From positions 62,001-126,000 of the forward strand of contig QIJE01000001.1 of the NCBI GenBank assembly GCA_003232385.1: DNA of 64,000 nt, in the 5' to 3' direction. The first letter of the stretch is position 1; every line of letters begins with the position of its first letter. The stretch is from a bacterium. GTDB lineage: Bacteria; SZUA-79; Acidulodesulfobacterales; Acidulodesulfobacteraceae. The notes under the pieces were generated by a model, which saw only the letters and a list, made by a program, of their open reading frames with translations, was not told where the DNA came from and did no database searches. Shown here piece after piece: positions 50,937-60,552 of this stretch. The position numbers were made by a program, and so were the translations under genes.

Positions 50937-51959
50937 TTAAATAAATTCGTCTTTTATATCTCTTTCCAGCAATCTCACTATTGCATCCGCCGGCTTGAGC
51001 CCTTCAAAAAGAACGGAATAGACAACGTTCGTTATCGGCATATATATATCCCTTCCCTTGGCTATCTTATATACGGATTTTGCTGTTGCAACGCCCTCGG
51101 CAACCATTTTCATTCCGTTTAGAATGGAATATAATTTCTCACCCTTACCGATTCTTATTCCCACGGTCATGTTTCTGCTTAAGTTAGACGTAGACGTAAG
51201 CATTAAATCTCCAAGACCCGACAGTCCGGTAAATGTTCGCTTGTCCGCCCCAAGCGCCTCGCCGAATCTTGTCATTTCGACTATCCCCCGCGTTATAAGT
51301 GCAGCCCTGGCATTATTACCCAGCCCGAGTCCGTCGGACATGCCGGCTGCAAGGGCAATGATGTTTTTAATAGCGCCCCCGAGTTCGACGCCCTTGACAT
51401 CGTTCAGTGTATATATTCTAAAATTTATTATATTTTTGAAAAAAATTTTTAATTCGTCTAAAATTTTATCGTTAAAAGAAGCTGCACAAACAGCCGTAGG
51501 AAGATTTTTAGAAACCTCAACCGCAAAACTCGGACCGCTTAAAACGGCATACCTTTCTAACATAGAGGTGCCTAATATACTCTCAAATACCTTATACGGC
51601 AGGTTCATGGATTTATCGCCCAATCCCTTTGCCGTATTAACAAATATATAATCCCTCAAATTAAATCTATCCCCATACCTTTTTATATCTATCAGGATAT
51701 TCTTAAGCGCACTTGAAGGAACTACGAGGAATATAATTCGACAGTTCTCAAAAACGGTTTCATAATCGTCCGTTATTATGATATTTTCGTCTAAAAATAC
51801 CCCCTTTAAATAATATTCGTTATATCTTTTCGCTTTTAATTCTTCCGCAAACCCTTTACTTCTGCATTTTAAGTAAATCTCCGGGGCAAATTTCGCAAAG
51901 TTCACCGAAAGCGCCGTTCCAAAACTACCCGAGCCTATAATGCCAATTGGTTCCTTCAT
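50937..51959 (-). CDS. gpsA: Glycerol-3-phosphate dehydrogenase [NAD(P)+]
   Basis: Makes sn-glycerol 3-phosphate from dihydroxyacetone phosphate for phospholipid synthesis. The 340 residues start with the Rossmann motif IGIIGSGSFGTALSVNFA. AVLSGPSFAVEVSKNLPTAV follows, then GVELGGAIKNIIALAAGMSD carrying the catalytic lysine, and LTSTSNLSRNMTVGIRIGKG. All are family signatures. It is 33 bases downstream of gyrA. Confidence 0.95.
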   Translation of the reverse strand: MKEPIGIIGSGSFGTALSVNFAKFAPEIYLKCRSKGFAEELKAKRYNEYYLKGVFLDENIIITDDYETVFENCRIIFLVVPSSALKNILIDIKRYGDRFNLRDYIFVNTAKGLGDKSMNLPYKVFESILGTSMLERYAVLSGPSFAVEVSKNLPTAVCAASFNDKILDELKIFFKNIINFRIYTLNDVKGVELGGAIKNIIALAAGMSDGLGLGNNARAALITRGIVEMTRFGEALGADKRTFTGLSGLGDLMLTSTSNLSRNMTVGIRIGKGEKLYSILNGMKMVAEGVATAKSVYKIAKGRDIYMPITNVVYSVLFEGLKPADAIVRLLERDIKDEFI

Positions 51960-51991
51960 GTTATATTAATCATATTAATGTTTTATTATTC

Positions 51992-54421
51992 CTACACGTC
52001 GTCATTTATATCGTTTACGGATACCACCGCGCTTACGACCCTTTCGTCTTCATGGAGGTCTACCAATTTTACGCCCATAGTATTCCTTCCGATACTTCTC
52101 AGCCTAGACTCGTTAATTCTAATTATCTTGCCGTTAGACGTAATCAGTATTATATCATTATCTCCGGATGCTTTAAGGACGGAAACCACATGACCGTTTC
52201 TCTGTCCGGTTTTAACGGCGATTATACCCTTTCCACCCCTGCTCTGCTTCCTGAACTCCGTCATCTTTGTCTTTTTGCCGTAACCTTTTTCGGTAATAGC
52301 AATGAGGTAGTCATTCTCGGAAGAAAGCAAATCCATGGAAACGACGGAGTCGTCCTCAGAAAGTTTTATTCCCCTGACCCCCATCGTTCCCCTGCCGAGT
52401 GTTCTAAAACTGTCAATATCAGCACAAAGAGACTTACCGGTTCTTGTTGCTATTACCGCAAACTGATTTTGTACGGCGTTATTCGCTATACGAGTGCTTA
52501 TAACCTCGTCGTCGGCTTTTAGTCTTATAGCTATTAACCCGTTTTTTCTAATATTTGCAAATTTATCTAAGGAAATTTTGATAATCTGTCCCTTTCTTGT
52601 AGCAATAAAAACGGAATAATTCTTGTCAAAATCTTTAATGGGGAATATCGACGAAACCGACTCGTTTTCCTTTAATCCTATAAGATTTATTATCGGCTTT
52701 CCCTTAGACGTTTTGAGCGTTTCCGGTATATTATAAACGTTTAATTTATAAGCATTACCTAAATTTGTTATAAATAAAATAGCATCAAGAGTATTAGCGC
52801 AGAATGAGTTTGCGACAAAATCCTCTTTTTTGGATTTTATACCGGTCTGTCCCTTCCCGCCTCTATTTTGAGCCCTAAACGTAGCCAGTTTTGTTCTTTT
52901 TATATAGCCGTTTTCCGTTAACATGACTATCATTGCCTCGTTATGAATAAGATCGGTAATAGTTACTTCGTTCTCCTCTTTTACTATTTCCGTCTTTCTT
53001 TTATCGCCGAATTTATCCCTAATAAGCGTAAGCTCTTTTTTTATGACATTTTTTATAAGGTTTTCGCTGCCCAAAAGCTCTTTTAGTTTTTCGACCTTTT
53101 TAAGCACTTCCTCGTATTCTTTAACGATATGATCCCGTTCCAAATTGGTAAGTTTCTCTAATTTTAAATCAAGAACGGCGCGAGCCTGAATATCGGAAAA
53201 AACGAACCTTTCCATAAGACGTCCCTTGGCGGCAGCCGGAGAGTCAGAGGTCTTTATCAGATCTATGACTTCATCGATATTTTGCACTATTATTTTAAGT
53301 GCTTCTAATATGTGAAGGCGCGCTTCGGCTTTTTTTAATTCAAATATAGTCCTCTTTATAACCACCTCTTTCCTGAAGTCTACAAAGAGAGAGATCATAT
53401 CCTTAATGTTTAATATTTTAGGCTGATTGTTGACTATAGCAAGAAAAATTACGCCGAATGTTTCTTCAAGTTGGGTATGTTTAAAAAGGTTATTCATTAC
53501 GACCGTCTCGTTTGCATCCCTTTTTAATTCTATCACTACTCTTAAGCCTTCTCTATCGGATTCGTCCCTAAGATCCGATATTCCTTCTATTTTTTTTTCT
53601 TTAACAAGTTCGGCTATCCGTTCTAATATTTTTGACTTATTTACCTGATAAGGTATCTCCGTGATGACTATTTTAGATTTTTCAAAATGATGCCTTGCCC
53701 TTACCTTGACAAGCCCCCTTCCCGTATTAAAATAATTATCAATCCCGGAATATCCGTAAATTATTCCGCCGGTAGGGAAATCCGGACCCTTAATTAAGGA
53801 TCTTAATTCATCTATTCCGCAGTCCTGCTTATCCATAAAATAAAGCGTGGCGTCTATTGATTCAACAAGATTATGCGGAGGAATATTAGAAGACATTCCT
53901 ACAGCGATACCGGATGAACCGTTAACAAGCAGGTTTGGAAACTTGGCCGGCAAAACGGACGGTTCTTTTAACGAACCATCATAATTGGGAGTAAAATCTA
54001 CCGTTTCAAAACCTAGATCGTCTAATAAAAACGATGTAAGTTTTGTCATCTTGATCTCGGTATATCTCATAGCTGCCGGAGGATCTCCGTCTATAGAACC
54101 GAAATTTCCCTGACCGTTTACGAGAGGATATCTCAATGAAAAATCCTGCGCCATTCTGACAATAGAATCGTATACCGCTACATCGCCGTGCGGATGATAT
54201 TTACCTATAACGTCACCGACTATTCTCGCTGATTTCTTATAAGACTTGTTAAAATCATTGCCTATTTCGTTCATGGCAAAAAGAATCCTTCTATGAACGG
54301 GCTTCAACCCGTCTTTAACCTCGGGAAGCGCCCTTCCTATAATTACACTCATTGCATAATCAAGGTATGACTGCCTCATCTCGTCTTCGATATTAATATC
54401 AATAATCCTCTTCTGTTCCAA
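51992..54421 (-). CDS. gyrA: DNA gyrase subunit A
   Basis: Breaks and rejoins DNA in the gyrase A2B2 complex, introducing negative supercoils with ATP from GyrB. The 809 residues begin [30 protein letters not shown] (quoted in part: [20 protein letters not shown]). The active-site tyrosine is in [11 protein letters not shown] and the beta-pinwheel C-terminal domain shows repeated blades with [10 protein letters not shown] and [10 protein letters not shown] (GyrA-box-like). The quinolone-determining region reads [10 protein letters not shown], so the usual Ser of the GDSAVYD motif is Val. No gyrB gene is in the window. Confidence 0.96.
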   Translation of the reverse strand: MEQKRIIDINIEDEMRQSYLDYAMSVIIGRALPEVKDGLKPVHRRILFAMNEIGNDFNKSYKKSARIVGDVIGKYHPHGDVAVYDSIVRMAQDFSLRYPLVNGQGNFGSIDGDPPAAMRYTEIKMTKLTSFLLDDLGFETVDFTPNYDGSLKEPSVLPAKFPNLLVNGSSGIAVGMSSNIPPHNLVESIDATLYFMDKQDCGIDELRSLIKGPDFPTGGIIYGYSGIDNYFNTGRGLVKVRARHHFEKSKIVITEIPYQVNKSKILERIAELVKEKKIEGISDLRDESDREGLRVVIELKRDANETVVMNNLFKHTQLEETFGVIFLAIVNNQPKILNIKDMISLFVDFRKEVVIKRTIFELKKAEARLHILEALKIIVQNIDEVIDLIKTSDSPAAAKGRLMERFVFSDIQARAVLDLKLEKLTNLERDHIVKEYEEVLKKVEKLKELLGSENLIKNVIKKELTLIRDKFGDKRKTEIVKEENEVTITDLIHNEAMIVMLTENGYIKRTKLATFRAQNRGGKGQTGIKSKKEDFVANSFCANTLDAILFITNLGNAYKLNVYNIPETLKTSKGKPIINLIGLKENESVSSIFPIKDFDKNYSVFIATRKGQIIKISLDKFANIRKNGLIAIRLKADDEVISTRIANNAVQNQFAVIATRTGKSLCADIDSFRTLGRGTMGVRGIKLSEDDSVVSMDLLSSENDYLIAITEKGYGKKTKMTEFRKQSRGGKGIIAVKTGQRNGHVVSVLKASGDNDIILITSNGKIIRINESRLRSIGRNTMGVKLVDLHEDERVVSAVVSVNDINDDV

Positions 54422-54501
54422 AGCTCCTCCTTTAATTGAACCGTTACTGCCGCCGTTCTATTCTATAAAGCATGTCCTTGATAAACGCAGTATAATCGCT
54501 G

Positions 54502-55503
54502 CTACCCGCCTATTTGATTCATAAAATTATTAGCCCACAATAAAGATTTCTGTTGTTTAGCCTTCTCTTTAAAATTATGTTTATATCTCTTTAACTGAAC
54601 GATATCTAAAATCTTTTCAAAAGCCGCTTCGTCATCCTGTTCCGTAAGAATTTCTCTTATGTCATATTCACTGTCGTAAAAAAGACAAAGCCTTAGATTG
54701 CCTAACGCTGTAAGTCTCAATCTACTGCAGTCTCCACAAAAATGTTCCGATAAAGGGCTTATAAAACCGATAACCGCCCTGCCGTCCTTAAAACCAAACT
54801 CCTTACTAACCGAACTTCCGCCGGCGGTCGGTATCGGATTAAAATCATCAAACTCCGACATTATTTTCTCTAATATTTCCTTAGATGTTATAGTATCCGT
54901 AATATTTCCGCCTATAGGCATATATTCTATAAATCGCAGATTAAGATCAAGTTCCCTCGCAAAATGGACAAAATCAATTATTTCATCGTCGTTTATGCCT
55001 TTTATTAAAACGACATTTATCTTTATCGGATCAAAACCGATTTGTTTGACAAGATTTATACCGGTTAAAACGTCTTTTAACTCACCCGTTCTCGTAATAC
55101 GGCGAAACCTGTCTTCCCTTAAAGAATCAAGACTGACGTTAATCCTTTTAAGACCGGCCGCATAAAGTTCCGATGCATATTTTTCCAAAAGAGTTCCGTT
55201 CGTAGTCATGGAAACATCGTCTATGCCTTCCGTCTTGCCGATACTTTCGACTAAACCCGTCAAACCTTTTCTGGCCAAAGGTTCTCCGCCGGTAATCCTT
55301 ATCTTGCTAACTCCATGATTCGACAGAAGCTTAACTAACCTCAAAATAACTTCATAAGAAATTATTTCATTATGACTCAACAGTGAAATCCCGTTTTCCG
55401 GCATACAATAAACACACCTCAAGTTACACCTATCGGTTACGCTAATTCTTAAATATGTGATATTCCTGCCGTAAGCATCTTTTAACGGTTTGAACTTATT
55501 CAA
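54502..55503 (-). CDS. moaA: GTP 3',8-cyclase
   Basis: Radical SAM enzyme making the first intermediate of molybdopterin from GTP. The 333 residues start with AYGRNITYLRISVTDRCNLR carrying the first cluster motif (CNLRCVYC). The second 4Fe-4S cluster lies in HFCGDCSRLRLTALGNLRLC, and the protein ends ANNFMNQIGG, close to the universal C-terminal GG. Molybdopterin enzymes are consistent with a molybdenum-using cell, though nitrogenase itself does not need this cofactor. It follows the PBP1A gene by 17 bases. Confidence 0.94.
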   Translation of the reverse strand: MNKFKPLKDAYGRNITYLRISVTDRCNLRCVYCMPENGISLLSHNEIISYEVILRLVKLLSNHGVSKIRITGGEPLARKGLTGLVESIGKTEGIDDVSMTTNGTLLEKYASELYAAGLKRINVSLDSLREDRFRRITRTGELKDVLTGINLVKQIGFDPIKINVVLIKGINDDEIIDFVHFARELDLNLRFIEYMPIGGNITDTITSKEILEKIMSEFDDFNPIPTAGGSSVSKEFGFKDGRAVIGFISPLSEHFCGDCSRLRLTALGNLRLCLFYDSEYDIREILTEQDDEAAFEKILDIVQLKRYKHNFKEKAKQQKSLLWANNFMNQIGG

Positions 55504-55520
55504 AATTTATAATCCTCAAA

Positions 55521-57917
55521 TTAAAACAACCCGAAAAACAAATGCGGATTGTTAATCTTTTTTTGTCTTTTAACGGAAGTAGGCTCCGTTCCCGCAACGT
55601 AAGGCATAAGCATGGGGTCTTTATAGCTTGAATCAGCAATTAAACCGGTATACGGATTAATTACCGCAAACACCACTCCCTTAGGTATGACAAATGCTTC
55701 CGGGGGATAAACATTCAACGTTTTTGACATATAAGACTTCCAAATCGGAGCAGCGGTAATAGCACCGACCATAAATCTTCCCATAGAATGAAAATCATCC
55801 CTGCCCGTCCAGACCCCGGTTACCAAAGAAGACGTATATCCGACAAATACTCCGTCCCTGTACTGACTTGACGAACCCGTTTTTCCGGCAACGTAGGGCG
55901 TGATATCTCTTATTTTAGAAACCGTGACACCTGTTCCCATAGTAATAACCTTTTCTAACATATTAGTAAGGATATAAGCAACCTGGGGAGATAAAACCTG
56001 CTTACATTCAGGCTTGTTATTATAAAGGATTTTACCGCCCGGTGTTAGTATTTTAATAATAAAAACCGGTTTACATTCTTTTCCGGAATCGGCAAAAGCC
56101 GTATAGGCGTTAGTCAGGTCTATGAGCCTTACGCTTGAAGAACCTAACGCCATAGTTAAATTCCTTACCACATGATGAATTCCCATTTTATTGGCTAAAT
56201 CAGCTACCTTATTTACTCCTACTTTCTTAAGAAGCTTCACGGCAACAACGTCTATAGAATGAGCAAGACCTATTAAAAGGGTCGTGGGGCCGGTAAACTT
56301 TCGAGAAAAATTACGGGGTTTGTAGTATTTGCCCCTGACACCGGTCGGATATATTACAGGGGTATTATTTATGATAGATGACGGCGTATAGCCGAGAGTA
56401 AGGGCTTCGGCATACAAAATAGGTTTGAAAGCGGAACCCGTCTGCCTCTTAGCGTAAATAGCCCTATTAAACTGAGTATGACTAAAACCGTAACCCCCAA
56501 CCATTGCCCTTACGTACCCATTTTTAGGATCAATAGAAACCAATGCCCCTTCTATGACGTCTTTTTCTTCTAAAGAAAAAATAGGCGCAAGGTTATTGTT
56601 GTAACCGTCAAATTTGACTAATATTTCGTATCCGGGCTCAAGAGCCTGGTATGCGCTACTGATGGTTCTATAAGTAAAATAAACATAACGTTTAAAATGA
56701 GACGCCCATCTCATATTGGATACCGGCAAAATACCTCTAAATTTTCCGACCGCAACATACACGGTTTGACCATTTTTGGAAATTCCGGTGACAAAACCCT
56801 TATAAATACTATCCTTGCTTAAAAACTTTATGAGACTCTTCTCATCGTCTATTTTTTTTAACATTTCCTCATAATTTAGTTTTTGCAATGGCCCGGTATA
56901 GCCATATTCGTGCGAGAGCTTCGTGAGACCGTTTTTTACCGCCTCGTCCGCATATTTCTGCGCTCTTGCGCTTAAAGCGGCATATATCTTAAAATCTCCT
57001 TCCTCATAGACGGCCTTGCCGTATTTATTTATAATATCCTGTTTGATGTAGGCGAGATAGTACGGGGCAACACCGTAAAATTTAAAAAAATTATAAAGAA
57101 CAATCTTTGTGTTATAGGCGATTTTAGCCCTAGCCGGGGTTATAAAACCGTCCTTTGCCATCTGTTCCAAAACATATTTTTGTCTTCTCTTTGCATACTT
57201 AAAATGAACATATGGGTCTAAGAATGAGGGCGCTTGCGGCAACCCTCCGAGCATAGCGGCTTGCGCAAGATTAAGTTTCCCAACGGGAATACCGAAGTAT
57301 GTGAGAGAAGCGGCTTCGACCCCGTATGCATTGCCACCTAGGTATATTTGATTAAGATAAATATCTAAAATATCGTCCTTCGATAAATGGTTCGCTATAC
57401 GGTAAGCCAAGATAGCCTCTCTGAGTTTCCATGTATACGTCCTTCGATACGGGACAAGGAGGGTTTTTGCTACCTGCTGGGTTATAGTAGAACCGCCCTC
57501 GACGATGCGTCCCGCCGCAAGATTAACCACGAAAGCCCTTACGATTGCTCTATAATCAAGCGGACCCTGATTATAAAAATTCTTATCCTCCGCCGCCAAA
57601 AAAGCCTCTTTAACCTGCAAGGGTATATCGGAAGACGGTACCACTTCCCTATTTACCGAACCCAAATAGCCTACAAGTTTTCCGCTTGCCGAATATACGT
57701 AATTAACCTGTCGAGGGTGATAGTCTTTAAGGGAAGTAATATTAGGAACCGAGGATGCAAGCAAAAGATACAATATGACTAAAATTGCTACCGGAGCCAA
57801 TATTAAAATGGAAATTACGGTTAAAACTATTTTAGCCAGTGTCTTTTTCTTTTTTTTTGGCTTATTTCTATTTTTACCACCCTTACTATTCTTGTTCGCG
57901 GATTTACTTACGGGCAT
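55521..57917 (-). CDS. mrcA: Penicillin-binding protein 1A (class A, transglycosylase/transpeptidase)
   Basis: Bifunctional peptidoglycan synthase, 798 residues. After a basic N-terminus and one membrane anchor (residues ~28-52), the GT51 glycosyltransferase domain has AFLAAEDKNFYNQGPLDYRA and EGGSTITQQVAKTLL. The transpeptidase domain has the acylating serine in RQTGSAFKPILY (SxxK), then SSSVRLIDL (SxN equivalent region) and VAGKTGSS (KTG). The protein ends shortly after. It lies at the start of the long leftward run and is divergent from the ORF at 58104. Confidence 0.93.
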   Translation of the reverse strand: MPVSKSANKNSKGGKNRNKPKKKKKTLAKIVLTVISILILAPVAILVILYLLLASSVPNITSLKDYHPRQVNYVYSASGKLVGYLGSVNREVVPSSDIPLQVKEAFLAAEDKNFYNQGPLDYRAIVRAFVVNLAAGRIVEGGSTITQQVAKTLLVPYRRTYTWKLREAILAYRIANHLSKDDILDIYLNQIYLGGNAYGVEAASLTYFGIPVGKLNLAQAAMLGGLPQAPSFLDPYVHFKYAKRRQKYVLEQMAKDGFITPARAKIAYNTKIVLYNFFKFYGVAPYYLAYIKQDIINKYGKAVYEEGDFKIYAALSARAQKYADEAVKNGLTKLSHEYGYTGPLQKLNYEEMLKKIDDEKSLIKFLSKDSIYKGFVTGISKNGQTVYVAVGKFRGILPVSNMRWASHFKRYVYFTYRTISSAYQALEPGYEILVKFDGYNNNLAPIFSLEEKDVIEGALVSIDPKNGYVRAMVGGYGFSHTQFNRAIYAKRQTGSAFKPILYAEALTLGYTPSSIINNTPVIYPTGVRGKYYKPRNFSRKFTGPTTLLIGLAHSIDVVAVKLLKKVGVNKVADLANKMGIHHVVRNLTMALGSSSVRLIDLTNAYTAFADSGKECKPVFIIKILTPGGKILYNNKPECKQVLSPQVAYILTNMLEKVITMGTGVTVSKIRDITPYVAGKTGSSSQYRDGVFVGYTSSLVTGVWTGRDDFHSMGRFMVGAITAAPIWKSYMSKTLNVYPPEAFVIPKGVVFAVINPYTGLIADSSYKDPMLMPYVAGTEPTSVKRQKKINNPHLFFGLF

Positions 57918-58103
57918 AAGTTTAAACTAAACTAATTTATAAATTTAATTAATAGTTAAAGTAAGCAGTAATAAATAATCACTTAAATTTTTTACGTACT
58001 TTTATTATTATACAATATTAATTTTAAGTTTAAAAGTTTAAGGTGCGAAACCGGTTGATTCAATCGTTTTTCCAGTCTTAATGTGATATAATATGAAAAA
58101 ATT

Positions 58104-58535
58104 ATGAACATGGAAGGGAAGATGCCTTATAAAGTAGATACTGTTGCCTTTTCCGGTCTTTTAAAATGGGAGGAGGTCGAAAACCTAATTGACTACGTCA
58201 AAAATTCCGACTCATCATGGAATTATGCCTATACCCAGCTTGGCGATGAAAGGGGAGAGTTGGATTCGGATAAAGCTGCCGAGTTTATCGAGAAAAGAAT
58301 GGAAGAAATAAGAAAGTTAGACGAAATTTGCGGATGGTTTTATGTCCATATGAAAGAAAATCCTTCTATAGTAAAGGTTTATCACCCGAGCTTATCCTGC
58401 GGCTTTTGTTCAATGGCCAACCCCTTGCCTTGGATAATCATTTCCACCGAAAAACTTGAAGATATAGCCGACTTAGAATCTTATAAGCCTATCGAAAAAA
58501 CGAAAAAAAAGGGAATATTTAAAATATTCGGCTGA
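58104..58535 (+). CDS. Hypothetical protein
   Basis: 143-residue (or 137-residue from ATG 58122) soluble protein I do not recognise. It contains LLKWEEVENLIDYVKNSDSS, a helical middle with EKRMEEIRKLDEICGWFYVH, and KVYHPSLSCGFCSMANPLPW with a CGFC-type cysteine pair that could bind a metal. The C-terminus is Lys-rich. GGAAGG lies 5 bases before ATG 58122, which makes that start plausible; a TATAAT box is at 58087-58092. It is the first gene of a rightward pair with the LRV-repeat gene. Confidence 0.55.
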   Translation: MNMEGKMPYKVDTVAFSGLLKWEEVENLIDYVKNSDSSWNYAYTQLGDERGELDSDKAAEFIEKRMEEIRKLDEICGWFYVHMKENPSIVKVYHPSLSCGFCSMANPLPWIIISTEKLEDIADLESYKPIEKTKKKGIFKIFG

Positions 58536-58648
58536 TTGCCCGATAACGAAAATGAAATCGTTTATTTTACCCTCCATATACTAAAATCACGTAAATTATG
58601 CGGTATAATTAGAAATATATTGATTGATAAAAATGTTTTAAATAAATT

Positions 58649-59164
58649 ATGACCGAAAGCGAGTTTGTTGATATTTTAAAGACGGGAAATTTTAAAGAGC
58701 GATTTGATGCCGTAAGTAGGATAAATCCTGCTTATCTTACTCATGCTGCAAGCGATAAAGATAGAAGCATAAGATACAAAGTCACATTAAGAATACCAGC
58801 GGAAAATTTGTCGCTTCTTATAAACGACCCGTACAAAGAAATTCGTTTAATAGCGGCAAAAAGAATTGATGCGAAAGAGTTGCCTAAAATGATTAACGAT
58901 AAATCGTTTTGGGTGAGACACGCCGTCGCCGAAAGGATCGATGAATCGTTTTTACCCTCACTTATGGATGACAAAGAGCCCATAGTAAGAATCATGGTTG
59001 TGGAAAGAATAGGCAAAGAATATTTAAAGGATATGATCGGGGACGACGAAGCATTGGTTAGAAAAGCGGTTGCAAAAAGAATTCCCGCGAAATACCTTCT
59101 CCTATTACAAAACGACGTCAGCGAAAGCGTTAAGAATATCATCTCGAAAAGACTAAATAAATAA
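58649..59164 (+). CDS. LRV (leucine-rich repeat variant) repeat protein
   Basis: 171 residues made almost wholly of ~24-residue repeats of the form D-x(5)-VR-x-x-VA-x-RI-x(4)-L-x-x-L-x-x-D. Examples are DKSFWVRHAVAERIDESFLP, DKEPIVRIMVVERIGKEYLK and DDEALVRKAVAKRIPAKYL. LRV repeats were first described in an Azotobacter nif-linked protein, where an N-terminal Fe-S domain precedes them; here the N-terminal Fe-S cysteines are absent. Such solenoids usually mediate protein contacts. No Shine-Dalgarno sequence is visible. Confidence 0.75.
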   Translation: MTESEFVDILKTGNFKERFDAVSRINPAYLTHAASDKDRSIRYKVTLRIPAENLSLLINDPYKEIRLIAAKRIDAKELPKMINDKSFWVRHAVAERIDESFLPSLMDDKEPIVRIMVVERIGKEYLKDMIGDDEALVRKAVAKRIPAKYLLLLQNDVSESVKNIISKRLNK

Positions 59165-59178
59165 ATGATACGTACAAA

Positions 59179-59553
59179 TCATTGTTTATTTATTATGAAT
59201 TTGTTAAGAATAAATTCTTTCAGGACCGCGGCATTATTGTTTATTTCATCTTTTAGACCATACAGCAGGGTTATATTTTTATCACCCGCTTTAATGAATT
59301 CGGATATTCGTATTAATGAATCACCGGATTTAGATTCGGAAAGCTCTAAAAGATATCTTCTTTTGAATTCATTAAAATCTATTGCCGCCGAATGATACGA
59401 TTTTCTTAATTCGTTAGAGGGAGCGATATCCTTGAACCAGAAGTTTATCTCGGCTTTTTCTTTACTTATTCCCCTCGGCCATAGCCTGTCAACCAATATT
59501 CTTATGCCGTCTTTATCCGACGGTACTTCATAGACCCTTCTTACACTTATCAT
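59179..59553 (-). CDS. DUF488-family protein
   Basis: 124 residues with the hallmark VDRLWPRGISKEKAEINFWF near residue 21, followed by FNEFKRRYLLEL and a late TLLYGLKDE segment. The family is widespread and uncharacterised. It converges on the LRV gene with 14 bases between stops and is followed by the MscS gene upstream in the same direction with a 55-base gap. Confidence 0.88.
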   Translation of the reverse strand: MISVRRVYEVPSDKDGIRILVDRLWPRGISKEKAEINFWFKDIAPSNELRKSYHSAAIDFNEFKRRYLLELSESKSGDSLIRISEFIKAGDKNITLLYGLKDEINNNAAVLKEFILNKFIINKQ

Positions 59554-59608
59554 ATTTTTTATTTGTGAACTGCCCGACCGATTCTGAATACGATCAAAAA
59601 CCGTAGAA

Positions 59609-60466
59609 TCAATTTTTTTGATCGGTTTTAGAAATATCTAAGTTATTTTTAAATATTAAATTGCGTATAGGAAACGGTATGTCTATTTTATGCTTATCAA
59701 ATCTCTTTGCGATTTCTATATTTATCTCCGTCAATACGACATGCCTGTTTATCGGGGTCGAAAGCCATATGATAAGCTCCAAATTATAAGTAAAATCTCC
59801 GAAAGAGGTGAACCATACAATAGGCTTCGGCTTTTTTAATACTTTATCGTTATTGCCTGCGATATCTTTTAGTACTTCAATTGCAAGGTCAATCTTGGAA
59901 GGGGCATATTCAATGCCGATAGGCATACGTACTCTGATTTTAGGGTTGTTATGCGACCAATTCACTACGTTTTGTGTAATGAAATTGGAATTAGGAACTA
60001 TCACCTGTATATTGTCGCGCGTAGTAATCGTAGTGCTTCTCGTTCTTATTTCGCCGACAACCCCTTCGAGCCCCCCAATCTCAACATAATCGCCTATTTT
60101 TATCGGACGTTCGAATATTATGATAATACCGGAGATAAAATTACTTATAATGTTCTGCATCCCGAAACTTAAACCTAAACCTACAACGCCGGCAAACACC
60201 GTAAGCGCCGATAAATTTATCCCTAAGACCTGAAATGCTATATAAAATCCGATGGCCAATAAGACTATCTTATTTATTTTTGTAACTGCATCCTGAATGC
60301 CTCTGTCCAACTTAAGCTTGGAAAGGACCTCTCTTTTAAGAAATAAATTTGTGATAAAAACTAAAAGGTAGAAAGCTACTATCACTAACACGGCAAAAAT
60401 AACGGATAGAAGATCAATCTTAAAACCGTGTATAGATATAATTTTGTCTCTTAAAAAATCAAACAT
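59609..60466 (-). CDS. Small-conductance mechanosensitive channel (MscS family)
   Basis: 285-residue membrane protein. Three membrane segments fill the first ~130 residues, the third being the pore-lining helix with LSALTVFAGVVGLGLSFGMQ and NIISNFISGIIIIFERPIK. The beta domain then has GDYVEIGGLEGVVGEIRTRS and VPNSNFITQNVVNWS, and the C-terminal domain ends DIPFPIRNLIF. MscS-type channels release solutes on hypo-osmotic shock. It starts divergently from rarA. Confidence 0.92.
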   Translation of the reverse strand: MFDFLRDKIISIHGFKIDLLSVIFAVLVIVAFYLLVFITNLFLKREVLSKLKLDRGIQDAVTKINKIVLLAIGFYIAFQVLGINLSALTVFAGVVGLGLSFGMQNIISNFISGIIIIFERPIKIGDYVEIGGLEGVVGEIRTRSTTITTRDNIQVIVPNSNFITQNVVNWSHNNPKIRVRMPIGIEYAPSKIDLAIEVLKDIAGNNDKVLKKPKPIVWFTSFGDFTYNLELIIWLSTPINRHVVLTEINIEIAKRFDKHKIDIPFPIRNLIFKNNLDISKTDQKN

Positions 60467-60552
60467 AAGAATTAAATATTAAACGGATTAAATGATATAA
60501 TTATATATAAATTATAATTATATCATAGATATTACAGAGGTTAATTTTTTTT

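Noticed and set aside
51058-51651. 197-codon rightward ORF opposite gpsA
   Set aside because: Antisense to gpsA with serine/proline-rich shadow composition and no start signals.
51947-52522. 191-codon rightward ORF opposite gyrA
   Set aside because: Antisense to the conserved end of gyrA; no recognisable protein features.
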